A stretch of 25,855 nucleotides of DNA, taken from the IMG/VR virus record IMGVR_UViG_3300042562_000434, positions 1-25,855 of that record; one strand, given 5' to 3'. Every line of letters starts with the position of its first letter. The first letter of the stretch is position 1. Position numbers and translations under genes: made by a program. The notes beneath the pieces were generated by a model that saw only the letters and a list, made by a program, of their open reading frames with translations, was not told where the DNA came from and made no database searches. This DNA comes from a virus. This document shows positions 5,835 through 13,551 of the stretch, piece after piece.

Positions 5835-7724
5835 TTAATTTAATGCTCCTCTTATCATTGCTGGAAATGTCAATCCAATGTAATCTACATAGATAATTGC
5901 TATAGCAACTGCACTTACTGTATTTACTCCAAATACTACATTAGCTCTTGGTGTGGTACTTTGTATATTAGTTGTAGATGATTGATTAAATAATTCAGTT
6001 CCAACCATATTATATACTGTAAATGTAACAGTATTAGTACCACCAACCACACTTTCTTTTAATCTAATATGATACCAAGTATTTGCTGTCAAAGTGAATG
6101 TACTTGTTGAACTTTGTACACCAAAATTTCTTGTAATTCCAGCAAGAGTTGTTCCATTTATTTCAAAGTAATTACCATAACTTGGTGCATTGACAACAAT
6201 TGAACCAAAAGTATTTCCAAATCTAATATAATTATTTGTTGGATTTGGTAGCAATTTGAATATTAAATCAGTTTGTAATCCATCTGTAAATATTGTTGAA
6301 TAACTATTAGTATTTGTATGTGTTGCAATAAAACCACCACTATTTGGAGTACCAGCAAATGATGAAATTTGTTGAACCCCTGGGTGATTAGCATCAATTA
6401 TATTATTTACAAGTCCCAATTGACCAGCTAAAACTGTACTAAATGCATAAGGTGCTAGATTTGCAGTTAGGGGTGATAGTAAATCAGTTGATACTGTATA
6501 TCCAAGTCTTCTATTTACTAAATCTTCATTTGCATTAGCTGGTGTATATCCTAATGCAGTTGATATTGTTTTATTCTTCCATAAACCTGTTGCAGATTCA
6601 TAAACTACTATCTCATTGTTGGTTACTGCTGAAATAGTTACATCTTGTAAATCATCTAACTTTAAAACAGGCACAACTGTTAATGGTACTGGTACTAATG
6701 TTCTTACAGGAGTTATTCCACCAAATTGAAATTGATAAGTTGGTGTTGCACCACCACTAATTCTATTAGCATAAAATTTAAGTACAATCCTATCTGTTGA
6801 TAGAAATTCACCATCATTCCAAATACCTGTTGAAGAAAACTCAACAAATGCACCACTATCCAAAACAGGAATAGTATTATCACTAGTAGCAACTAATGTT
6901 TCTACACCTGTACTGGTTCTTTTATATGCTCTAAAAAAGAAGGATGCTGTTCCAGAACCACTTATTTTTCTAATATTCCCAATTGTTGTAATATTAAATA
7001 CACCAGGGTTTCCTATTAATATGTTTGTTGGACTTGCTAAACTTGAAATTAACTGAGCAGTAGTTGTTATACCCCCAGTACTTATATTTACAGCTGTTGT
7101 ATTGTAACTTGGGTCTGTAATAGATGTTACCATTTTACTATAACCAGCAATATCAGAAGCAACATCTGTAGGATATAATATTAAGTTAGATGGTAAATCA
7201 TTTAATGAAATAAAATGTGATATTCCATCATCACCATCATTTATAAGTTGAGATGTATTTGTAACTGGGGTCTGTGAGGTAATTGCAATCCAAGCACCAT
7301 CTTTTCTAGCATAAGTAGTTCCGTTGATAGGAGCATCACTAATCTTAGTATTTAAAGAAGTAAATATAGTATCAATTTCCCCAATAATAGTATTAAGAAT
7401 GGTATTGATAGATGATAATTCATTTTGAATAGCTGATATATCGACAGTATAGGTTGTAATCTTAACCAATTGATTAAGACTGTTCTGAAGGTTGTTTATA
7501 TCACTTATAACGTGAGTATGTCCTATTTGGCTATATCCTATAATGATACTATTAATAGACGTTTCTAGGGCATCTATTTGAGTATTATATGTAGATAGGT
7601 CCACATATCCAGAGAACTTCTCATCTAGATATGTAAAATTAGCTTTAACTTTATCAAATGATGCCTTTAAGGTATCACCTAATCCGCTGTTCTGCGGTTC
7701 GTTGTTGATAGGTAGTAAACTCAT
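5835..7724 (-). CDS. Long tail fibre protein, probable receptor binding
   Basis: 629 aa. The N-terminus INNEPQNSGLGDTLKASFDK (about 6-25) is a virion docking motif shared with the 149-aa gene upstream. Then come a heptad-like helical region, TPVTNTSQLINDGDDGISHF (a common fibre linker), a beta-rich middle domain, the fibre motifs LDDLQDVTISAVTNNEIVVY and ALGYTPANAN, and a C-terminal domain with TANTWYHIRL and IIYVDYIGLTF, which looks like a concanavalin/LamG-type lectin fold. The C-terminal domain is the likely host-surface binder. The start overlaps the upstream stop (TAATG). Low-complexity Thr/Asn/Ser content is typical of fibres. Confidence 0.8.
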   Translation of the reverse strand: MSLLPINNEPQNSGLGDTLKASFDKVKANFTYLDEKFSGYVDLSTYNTQIDALETSINSIIIGYSQIGHTHVISDINNLQNSLNQLVKITTYTVDISAIQNELSSINTILNTIIGEIDTIFTSLNTKISDAPINGTTYARKDGAWIAITSQTPVTNTSQLINDGDDGISHFISLNDLPSNLILYPTDVASDIAGYSKMVTSITDPSYNTTAVNISTGGITTTAQLISSLASPTNILIGNPGVFNITTIGNIRKISGSGTASFFFRAYKRTSTGVETLVATSDNTIPVLDSGAFVEFSSTGIWNDGEFLSTDRIVLKFYANRISGGATPTYQFQFGGITPVRTLVPVPLTVVPVLKLDDLQDVTISAVTNNEIVVYESATGLWKNKTISTALGYTPANANEDLVNRRLGYTVSTDLLSPLTANLAPYAFSTVLAGQLGLVNNIIDANHPGVQQISSFAGTPNSGGFIATHTNTNSYSTIFTDGLQTDLIFKLLPNPTNNYIRFGNTFGSIVVNAPSYGNYFEINGTTLAGITRNFGVQSSTSTFTLTANTWYHIRLKESVVGGTNTVTFTVYNMVGTELFNQSSTTNIQSTTPRANVVFGVNTVSAVAIAIIYVDYIGLTFPAMIRGALN

Positions 7725-8173
7725 TATGCTTCAAGTGCATTTAATCTTTGTTTAATACTAAGAATATCAGCATTAATCTGAGTTATTAATCCATTTTGTG
7801 TGTTGATAGTTTGTAACATTGCTGCTAAAGCACTATTAATATCTGTAATATCATTACTATTTGCAATACTAGCATCTTGCAAATCTGCAATATCATTTAC
7901 AGTATTAGTAGTATCAGCCTGCATTGAAGTTAAAGTAGTTTGTAAATCAATAATATCAGCAATCTCCCAAGTAGATGGTACATCACCAATAGTAATATAA
8001 CCAGCATCATTAGTTAATTCTGATACAAGAGTAGGAAAAGCACCAATTGATGTAAATAATGTATCAACATTATCATATAATTCAGTAGTCATTGCATTAA
8101 CTTTATCAAAAGATTCTTTTAATGTATCTCCGTTACCGCTATTTGCTGGACTATTATTTATTTCTTGTCTCAT
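7724..8173 (-). CDS. Short coiled-coil fibre or fibre-adaptor protein, 149 aa
   Basis: Begins with INNSPANSGNGDTLKESFDK, nearly the same docking motif as the long fibre. LVSELTNDAGYIT (a fibre linker seen in many phages) follows, then about 80 residues of Thr/Asp/Ile-rich heptads (ADIIDLQTTLTSMQADTTN, NDIADLQDASIANSNDITDI) ending in a Leu-zipper-like tail (IKQRLNALEA). It is probably a trimeric stalk without its own receptor domain, co-assembling with or supporting the long fibre. It is coupled to the long fibre by TAATG. Confidence 0.7.
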   Translation of the reverse strand: MRQEINNSPANSGNGDTLKESFDKVNAMTTELYDNVDTLFTSIGAFPTLVSELTNDAGYITIGDVPSTWEIADIIDLQTTLTSMQADTTNTVNDIADLQDASIANSNDITDINSALAAMLQTINTQNGLITQINADILSIKQRLNALEA

Positions 8174-8255
8174 CTTTCTTTTCTTTTTTTAGTTTTTCGT
8201 ATAACGCATTAATCAATCTAATGTGTTCTTTCTTTATTTCATATTGGCTAGCCAT
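8154..8255 (-). CDS. Small charged helical protein, 33 aa
   Basis: An ATG at 8255 lies 1 bp after the connector stop and opens a 33-codon frame (MASQYEIKKEHIRLINALYE, then Lys/Glu-rich) that overlaps the next start by 20 bp. It would be a single amphipathic, highly charged helix. It occupies an otherwise unexplained gap and is coupled on both sides, which supports translation. No family is recognised. Confidence 0.45.
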   Translation of the reverse strand: MASQYEIKKEHIRLINALYEKLKKEKKDETRNK

Positions 8256-8256
8256 C

Positions 8257-8763
8257 TTAACAGCCCTTTCTTTTTAATGACCACCCTCCGACATTTATTC
8301 TATTTGAATGTCTATTGGTATCTTCTTTAGGGTATTCAACAACGTCTTTATCCTTTATCCAAGCCAAGAATTGTCTTTCGTAGTGATTGTAAATCTTTCT
8401 TGCAGATTGAACAAGATAATCAACCTCTTCTTTTGATACTGATTCATTTGAATCTGATTTCATCTTAGAGATACCATTATTAGATACCATATAAGCACCT
8501 TGGGAAAGATAGATTTCACTGGATGAATGAATAACCATTTCCTTGATATAGTCCTCATACATTTCAAGATAATCCCCAGCAAGATCATCATTCTCAAAAT
8601 CAAGACAAATCTTATCATATAGAGTTTTACCAAGTAACGGTTTGATCATTGTGTTTTGAGCAATCTTTATCATAGGTAGGTATCTATCAACATCGATATT
8701 CCCACCCATTATAGTGTTTCTTGTAAGCTCGTCCGGCTTTAATAATATAGTAGTTAGTGCCAT
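8257..8763 (-). CDS. Head-tail connector / adaptor protein
   Basis: 168 aa, mainly alpha-helical: LPMIKIAQNTMIKPLLGKTL, YEDYIKEMVIHSSSEIYLSQ, VDYLVQSARKIYNHYERQFL. This is the pattern of the adaptor proteins (HK97 gp6-like; DUF6712-like in Bacteroidetes phages) that sit under the portal ring and start the neck. It follows the portal gene directly (2-bp gap), the usual place for this protein. A basic C-terminal tail ends in WSLKRKGC. Confidence 0.7.
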   Translation of the reverse strand: MALTTILLKPDELTRNTIMGGNIDVDRYLPMIKIAQNTMIKPLLGKTLYDKICLDFENDDLAGDYLEMYEDYIKEMVIHSSSEIYLSQGAYMVSNNGISKMKSDSNESVSKEEVDYLVQSARKIYNHYERQFLAWIKDKDVVEYPKEDTNRHSNRINVGGWSLKRKGC

Positions 8764-8765
8764 AA

Positions 8766-10187
8766 TTATAGTTTTGTTATATTGATTCCAATTCCAGGTA
8801 ATTGATCTATCACATCTTGATTATTATCATAATGAATTGCAATCCTCAATTCTAATACCTTTTCAACTTTGGCTTTATTAGAACCAGTTGCATAAATTCT
8901 AGATAATGGAATGCCATATCTTGCACCAAATTTATCTAATTCTGTTTCGTCTTGTCTAGCAGAGATGATATAGATCCTATTACCTTTAGCTATTTCTGAC
9001 TCCAATAAGGCTTTTCCTTTGTCTGTTGTTAGTGTATTATCAAAATCAAAAGATATTCTCTTAGACGCAGCCATTTGAGTTGGTTGAGCAGGGTTTGTCT
9101 CTGTTTTTATTCTTAATTCTTCAAAATCTATAAATTCTAATTTAACAGTAGGAGAATTTACCTTAAGTGCTTTTTCTAAACCTTTAGTTAGAATTTTTCT
9201 CATTGGATTGATCTGACTTCTATAAAGAATTTTTAATGACTGAACCATTTGGTCGGCAACACTAGAAAATCCACTAGTCATTGGTAATCCGAATAAACTT
9301 GGATCGTTAACTTTGTGGGACAACATGATATTAGTTTGTGCTTCTTTACTTAATGTTTCAAATTGTTGATAAGCATCAGTTACCTCGATATTTTCTACCG
9401 TTGTTGCATTTTCTTTATTTGAATTGAAGGATACTATAATATTACCAGCTACAGAAGTTCCTCTTACTTTAGCAAGAATGGCTGCTTCTGCTTCATCCTG
9501 TGCTTCATCAGTATCTGGGATACCTTCATTAACATTAATAATCTTACCCGCAGAGAAGTTATTCTTAATGTGATTATTATAATAGTTAGATAATTCCTCT
9601 TGTACTTCACAATATTGTAATCCGGATTGATAATCAGGTAAAGCAAATAACGGTTGTGGTGATTGTCTTTTGATATAAAGAATTTCACTTTCGTTATTCT
9701 CACCAAATCCAAAAGCAGGAACGGTATAAGGCTTGAATTTAGTTTTATTTTTCCAGTCAAAACAATACCAATATTTCTCAATATCTTCAGTCATATCATC
9801 TTGTTTATAAATAGCTACTGATTTAGTTGGAATATAAAGCATTTGTGCAACCTTTTTTTCCCTGCCTTTAGCATAAATTACTTGAACTGCACAGTTACCA
9901 TGTATCTTAAAATCCGTAGCAATCATTCTCATTTCTTCTTCTTCTAGAATTTCTTCTAGATTGATTGTACCAGAAGCATCAACTAAACCATCCCCCAATA
10001 TATAGTTGACATAATTGTCAATAATTGCTTGATTAGTTGGTGATCCCAAGTAACGATTTTCTACGTAATAAAAGAAATCATTGTCAGTTCCATTAGTAAC
10101 ATATTTATTAGTTTGGATAACTAATGTATGTGGGTCTGGTTTAACGTAATTATTTAGATTTAATACCGTGATTCTATCTTTTTTCAT
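8766..10187 (-). CDS. Portal protein with C-terminal HAD-type phosphatase-like domain
   Basis: 473 aa. Residues about 1-365 form a portal-type protein (YVENRYLGSPTNQAIIDNYV, FKIHGNCAVQVIYAKG, YIKRQSPQPLFALPDYQSGL, a Ser/Gly-rich segment around 310-320, and long helices around 322-350 for the stem and crown). The portal ring is the DNA gate of the capsid and the terminase docking site. Residues about 375-473 form a compact HAD core: DFDNT (D381, D383), IYIISAR (S409), Lys near 428-430 and HYDNN (D454), so all four HAD motifs are present. A phosphatase domain on a portal is unusual; it may be a virion-borne or capsid-bound enzyme, or a structural crown domain. The connector gene follows directly. 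Confidence 0.8.
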   Translation of the reverse strand: MKKDRITVLNLNNYVKPDPHTLVIQTNKYVTNGTDNDFFYYVENRYLGSPTNQAIIDNYVNYILGDGLVDASGTINLEEILEEEEMRMIATDFKIHGNCAVQVIYAKGREKKVAQMLYIPTKSVAIYKQDDMTEDIEKYWYCFDWKNKTKFKPYTVPAFGFGENNESEILYIKRQSPQPLFALPDYQSGLQYCEVQEELSNYYNNHIKNNFSAGKIINVNEGIPDTDEAQDEAEAAILAKVRGTSVAGNIIVSFNSNKENATTVENIEVTDAYQQFETLSKEAQTNIMLSHKVNDPSLFGLPMTSGFSSVADQMVQSLKILYRSQINPMRKILTKGLEKALKVNSPTVKLEFIDFEELRIKTETNPAQPTQMAASKRISFDFDNTLTTDKGKALLESEIAKGNRIYIISARQDETELDKFGARYGIPLSRIYATGSNKAKVEKVLELRIAIHYDNNQDVIDQLPGIGINITKL

Positions 10188-10189
10188 AT

Positions 10190-10603
10190 TTAAAATTTAA
10201 TAATTTTTGATGCGTTCGGAACATTCATTTTGAATTCTTGCATATCCGTTTGATTTGTACAATATAGTTTACCTCTCCATAATAATTTATCAGATAAATC
10301 GTTAACAGTAACCTCGAATGAAGTACCGTCATTAACATCAGATAGAATAAATGGAATCTCCATATAACCACTAGCATTAATAACAGTGCATTCTTGACTT
10401 ATTGTTTGCTCTAATAGTTCATCCCAAAGGATAAACTTAACTTCAGTAGGATATTCTCTAGGAGTAATTGTAATTGAATAAGTACTTGGTTCTCCTATAA
10501 TAGTAGCATCAACAGTAATATGTGTGTTATCTACAGTTATGTTAGTTGTGTCAACAGTTAATGGTTGAGAATTATAGTTATTATTTATATGTAGTATCTT
10601 CAT
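10190..10603 (-). CDS. Structural protein, beta-rich, 137 aa
   Basis: Placed between the tail-tube candidates and the portal. The N-terminus contains a short internal repeat (TVDTTNITVDNTHITVDATI), followed by alternating beta-strand patterns (YSITITPREYPTEVKFILWD, ASGYMEIPFILSDVND) and LLWRGKLYCTNQTDMQEF near the C-terminus. This looks like a small beta-sandwich head or neck decoration protein. The ending resembles small structural proteins of other Bacteroidetes phages in my memory, but I cannot name a family. It has a TGTTTTTAA leader 22 nt upstream of its start and a terminator before that. Confidence 0.55.
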   Translation of the reverse strand: MKILHINNNYNSQPLTVDTTNITVDNTHITVDATIIGEPSTYSITITPREYPTEVKFILWDELLEQTISQECTVINASGYMEIPFILSDVNDGTSFEVTVNDLSDKLLWRGKLYCTNQTDMQEFKMNVPNASKIIKF

Positions 10604-10611
10604 CGCCTATT

Positions 10612-10625
10612 TTAAATTAAAAACA
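10612..10625 (-). promoter_or_regulatory. TGTTTTTAA leader element upstream of the 137-aa gene
   Basis: TGTTTTTAATTTAA begins 22 nt before the ATG at 10603. The same element occurs at matching distance before three other morphogenesis genes (11298, 14754, 23061). It is a candidate late-promoter or mRNA-leader element. Confidence 0.4.
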
Positions 10626-10651
10626 CCTTACTATTGGATTGTCATATAAAT

Positions 10652-10680
10652 AAAAAACCCTATCGGTTAAGATAGGATTT
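10652..10680 (-). terminator. Terminator after the second tail-tube paralogue
   Basis: On the minus strand a 6-bp core stem (CCTATC/GATAGG, loop TTAACC, plus outer A-T pairs with one mismatch) is followed by six T. It lies in the gap after the stop at 10741. Its sequence is closely related to the terminator at 11350-11380. Confidence 0.8.
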
Positions 10681-10740
10681 AGTAATTATTTAGTCACACA
10701 TTTGACCTGGGTGACAAGGTATTATAGGTGAAGGTGTAGT

Positions 10741-11298
10741 TTAGTCTTCAGTTATCCAAGAATCTATAACAATACTTGATAAATCTTCGATTGCACCAGC
10801 AGATAACCAATAAATAGGTTCAGATTCTTTAGCAGTAGCAGTAAAAGTATAACCATTAATTCCATCTATAGTTCCACCTAAATCTGATTTACCCGTTATC
10901 TGACAACCGTTTTCAGTTCCCATTATGAAATGTTTACCATTATTCATCTTACATATCAAAAATGGTCTACCCTTAGCCATCATCTTGAATTGATATTCCA
11001 TCTCCTTACCTAAATTAGGTAGTACAAAGGTTAAAGAAGGTGAATACATAGTAGTAAAGTTATCTTCACTAAATGTTTGTGTTTGAGTAAAAGCATTAGT
11101 TGTATGCCTTAATTCAAATTTAGCAGAAGAAGCAGCTGGTATTAATCCAGTAGAAAGTAATTCATGACCAGCTTCATTTGAAACTGTTTGTCCATCAAAT
11201 GCTCCTTCTAAGAAATTCATTAAATATATTGATTTGATTCCTGCTGTTAAATTTTTACAAGATAATAGTTTCTTACCTTTTGTTATATTACAACCCAT
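10741..11298 (-). CDS. Tail-tube protein candidate, paralogue 2
   Basis: 185 aa, clearly homologous along its length to the gene at 11400-11981. Shared blocks include CNITKGKKLLSCKNLTAGIK against CNISKGKALLTCKNLTAGIK, FELRHTTNAFTQ, MYSPSLTFVLPNLGKEMEYQ and GTENGCQITGKSDLGGTID. The two differ mainly in the loop around residues 30-58 and at the C-terminus. Position after the major capsid gene, the beta-rich pattern and separate terminators (suggesting high expression) point to a major tail (tube) protein or related virion protein; capsid decoration is the main alternative. After the TAA the same frame stays open for 16 codons (TTPSPIIPCHPGQMCD). Confidence 0.6.
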   Translation of the reverse strand: MGCNITKGKKLLSCKNLTAGIKSIYLMNFLEGAFDGQTVSNEAGHELLSTGLIPAASSAKFELRHTTNAFTQTQTFSEDNFTTMYSPSLTFVLPNLGKEMEYQFKMMAKGRPFLICKMNNGKHFIMGTENGCQITGKSDLGGTIDGINGYTFTATAKESEPIYWLSAGAIEDLSSIVIDSWITED

Positions 11299-11309
11299 AA
11301 TTTGTTTAT

Positions 11310-11323
11310 TTTAATTAAAAACA
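11310..11323 (-). promoter_or_regulatory. TGTTTTTAA leader element upstream of tail-tube paralogue 2
   Basis: TGTTTTTAATTAAA begins 25 nt before the ATG at 11298, then AATAAACAAATT to the start. It matches the leaders at 14754 and 23061 in sequence and distance. Confidence 0.4.
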
Positions 11324-11328
11324 CTTGG

Positions 11329-11343
11329 ATGACAAATTGTCAT
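11329..11343. promoter_or_regulatory. Perfect 15-bp palindrome ATGACAA-A-TTGTCAT
   Basis: An exact inverted repeat with a single central base lies between the terminator at 11350-11380 and the leader of the gene at 11298. The one-base centre is too small for an RNA loop at full pairing, so a protein-binding site is more likely than a hairpin. Only the right half (TTGTCAT) is kept in the related intergenic region near 10639. Confidence 0.35.
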
Positions 11344-11349
11344 ATAATA

Positions 11350-11380
11350 AAAAACCCTATCTGATTAGGATAGGGTTTTT
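11350..11380 (-). terminator. Strong terminator between the tail-tube paralogues
   Basis: A perfect stem of at least 11 bp (AAAACCCTATC/GATAGGGTTTT, 7-nt loop) is flanked by T on the minus strand and is symmetrical enough to work on both strands. It lies just after the stop of paralogue 1 at 11400. Confidence 0.9.
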
Positions 11381-11399
11381 AGATTATTTAATGGATTAA

Positions 11400-11981
11400 T
11401 TATGCAGGAAGATCTTCTCCAACAAATAAAGTAGAAGTCATAGTACCCAATCCAGTTATTGCACCAGCAGATAACCAAAAGATTGGCTCTGATTCTTTAG
11501 CAGTAGCAGTAAATGTGTACCCATTAGCAGCATCAATTGTACCACCTAAGTCAGATTTACCTGTTATTTGGCAACCGTTTTCAGTTCCCATTACGAAATA
11601 TTTTCCGTTATTCATTTGACAGAACAAGAATGGTCTTCCCCAAGCCATCATTTTCCATTGGTATTCCATTTCTTTTCCAAGATTTGGTAGTACAAATGTC
11701 AATGAAGGAGCATACATAGTAGTGTAGTTATCTTCACTAGCTGTTTGTGCTTGAGTAAAAGCATTAGTTGTATGTCTTAATTCGAATTTGTAAGCTTTTG
11801 TAGTAGGAGAATCTGCTGTTAAACCTGCAACTGTATTTAATATATGACCAGTTTCGGTAGAAGTGGTACCACTAGGTGTTAATCCTCCGTCTTTGAAATC
11901 TACTAAATATATTGCTTTGATACCTGCTGTTAAATTCTTACAAGTTAAAAGGGCTTTCCCCTTTGATATATTACAAGGCAT
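11400..11981 (-). CDS. Tail-tube protein candidate, paralogue 1
   Basis: 193 aa. It is a full-length paralogue of the 185-aa gene downstream, with an extended loop (LTPSGTTSTETGHILNTVAG, about 34-53) and a different C-terminus (GEDLPA). It directly follows the major capsid gene. Beta-rich, without membrane segments; two Cys near the N-terminus (C3 and C14) are conserved in both copies. Likely the main tail-tube subunit or another abundant virion protein. Flanked by a hairpin after the capsid gene and a strong terminator downstream, as expected for an abundant transcript. Assignment rests on position and abundance signals rather than a recognised domain. Confidence 0.6.
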   Translation of the reverse strand: MPCNISKGKALLTCKNLTAGIKAIYLVDFKDGGLTPSGTTSTETGHILNTVAGLTADSPTTKAYKFELRHTTNAFTQAQTASEDNYTTMYAPSLTFVLPNLGKEMEYQWKMMAWGRPFLFCQMNNGKYFVMGTENGCQITGKSDLGGTIDAANGYTFTATAKESEPIFWLSAGAITGLGTMTSTLFVGEDLPA

Positions 11982-12009
11982 AGTTTATTTATTTATTTTT
12001 ATTATTAAT

Positions 12010-12034
12010 AGGGGATCCTAAAATAGAATCCCCT
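12010..12034 (-). terminator. GC-rich hairpin after the major capsid gene
   Basis: On the minus strand GGGGATTC pairs with GGATCCCC (one G-T pair) around a 7-nt A/T loop. It is followed by an AT-rich stretch rather than a pure T run, so it may be a weak terminator or a 3' mRNA-stabilising hairpin. It sits 20 bp after the capsid stop at 12054. Confidence 0.55.
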
Positions 12035-12053
12035 TTAATTTAATTTACTCTAC

Positions 12054-12956
12054 TTATGCAGTAGCTCTAGAGTAAACGATTTGATTACCAAATGAATAAC
12101 CAACACCAGCGTTGAATACCATTTTAGTTCTGATATTACCAGACAAATCAGATTCGTCCATATCTTTAACAGTTACGTTGTTTAAGTCAGCTTCTAATCC
12201 TGTAAGGAAAGCTACATTTTTAACTCTATATGCTATGATAGTAGATGCAGGAAGACCTCCAATTGATACCATTTTAACACCTAAGTAATCAAGATCTTTA
12301 TCTCCTACTGGAGTACCGATATTAAGAGCAGCTTGAGCTTGTTTGTAAGCTTTAGCAACACCAGTTGATACTGCGAAGATTAAATCAGATTCTTCAGCAA
12401 CTGAGTCTGGAACTAAGTTGTAAACTGCATCTAATTGAGCAATTACGTTAGCTTTTGTAGTAGCAGCAACTGAAGCGATGTCAATTACATCAGCATCAGC
12501 TAAGAATTTAGGTAAAAGACCAGCGAATTGTCCACTAGTACCAGCACCTTGCCAGATTTGAGTATCTACTAAAGCACCCATATTAGTAACCATTGCAAGT
12601 AAGATAGCTTCTTGAATAGTAGCAGGTATTTCATCATTAGCACCGAATAAACCAGCTGATTGAGCTTGAAAAGTTTGGTGAAACTCATCTTTACATAATT
12701 CGTGTTCGATTTTGAATTTTTTAGTGATTACTTCTTTATCAGAATAATCTACAGTTCCATTACCTGACCATCCACAAGCGTAGTCAACTAGACCAGATGT
12801 GTAAGACAATTTTGGTAAATAACCACTACCAATAACGTTTGGTAATACAGTGATAGCACCTTTAGAGATAGTATCAGATTTTTTAAAAGCTTGAACGAAT
12901 ATCTCTCCAGCTTGTACTCCTACGAAAGAAGAATTTACATTTAATGTTGTTGCCAT
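12054..12956 (-). CDS. Major capsid protein, HK97-fold candidate
   Basis: 300 aa. It directly follows the protease/scaffold gene, the standard place for the major capsid protein. The pattern fits an HK97-type coat: an N-terminal arm (NSSFVGVQAGEIFVQAFKKS), an E-loop-like part (SYTSGLVDYACGWSGNGTVD), a long helix (IQEAILLAMVTNMGALVDTQ), a mixed region with SDLIFAVSTGVAKAYKQAQA, and a C-terminal strand pattern (VFNAGVGYSFGNQIVYSRAT). Cleaner, slightly more GC-rich codon use than its neighbours fits very high expression. A hairpin follows the stop. Confidence 0.85.
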   Translation of the reverse strand: MATTLNVNSSFVGVQAGEIFVQAFKKSDTISKGAITVLPNVIGSGYLPKLSYTSGLVDYACGWSGNGTVDYSDKEVITKKFKIEHELCKDEFHQTFQAQSAGLFGANDEIPATIQEAILLAMVTNMGALVDTQIWQGAGTSGQFAGLLPKFLADADVIDIASVAATTKANVIAQLDAVYNLVPDSVAEESDLIFAVSTGVAKAYKQAQAALNIGTPVGDKDLDYLGVKMVSIGGLPASTIIAYRVKNVAFLTGLEADLNNVTVKDMDESDLSGNIRTKMVFNAGVGYSFGNQIVYSRATA

Positions 12957-12975
12957 TTGTTTTTGTTTTTATTTT

Positions 12976-13551
12976 TTATTTATTTTGAACTATTCTTGAT
13001 AATGCCTCCATTGTTGATTCTGCCCCTTTAGATTTAACTTGATTAGCTTTTAATCTTGTGTCTTTCGGTTTAGCGGATAGTTCTGCATTTAAGTTTAAAA
13101 CACTGTCTCTTTCTTGTGTTATAATTTCAAGTTGCTTAGAAAGAATATCAATCTTTTCTAAAAGTTTATCAATGTCAATTTGTTCTATTGGTTGTTCAAC
13201 CTCTATTGCAATATCTTCAGCTACTGTCATAATCTCCTCGATTGCTGCATCAGATGCTTCATTCATTTCAACAGGTTCAACTTCCGTAGCTGGTTCCATT
13301 TCTGGTTCAACTTCTTCTTGTACTACTTCTACTTTTTCAACGATTTTACCAGTTTCATCAGTAGTGTAAGTGTACCCTTCATACTCGAAAGTTTGGCTTA
13401 CTAATGGTAATTGCTCACCTTCTGTTTCTTGATAAACAACGTTATCTAATTCGAAAGCATCAGCTGTAAGATTACCGAATCCTTCAACCATCATAGTAGC
13501 TAATTTTACATCAGCACTAAACATTTCAATTAATTTTTTTAACATACTCAT
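12976..13551 (-). other. Internal in-frame start: candidate separate scaffold protein, 191 aa
   Basis: Within the 592-aa gene, codon 402 is an ATG at 13551 preceded by a strongly A-rich leader (AAAATTAAAAAAGAAAAAA), like the real starts in this window. From there the frame encodes an acidic, Glu/Val-rich stretch and a coiled coil (LLEKIDILSKQLEIITQERD) ending in a basic tail (SRIVQNK), typical of phage scaffolds that bind the coat protein through the C-terminus. In lambda the scaffold Nu3 is made from an internal start in protease gene C. The same arrangement is inferred here. Confidence 0.5.

Noticed and set aside
9464-9781. 105-aa minus-strand ORF in another frame inside the portal gene
   Set aside because: It lies wholly inside the well-supported portal frame and shows no domain; judged a shadow ORF of AT-rich sequence.
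13058-13404. Plus-strand ORFs opposite the scaffold region with Ser- or Phe-rich translations
   Set aside because: They are antisense to the acidic Glu/Val-rich coding stretch of the scaffold-like region and have biased composition without any motif.
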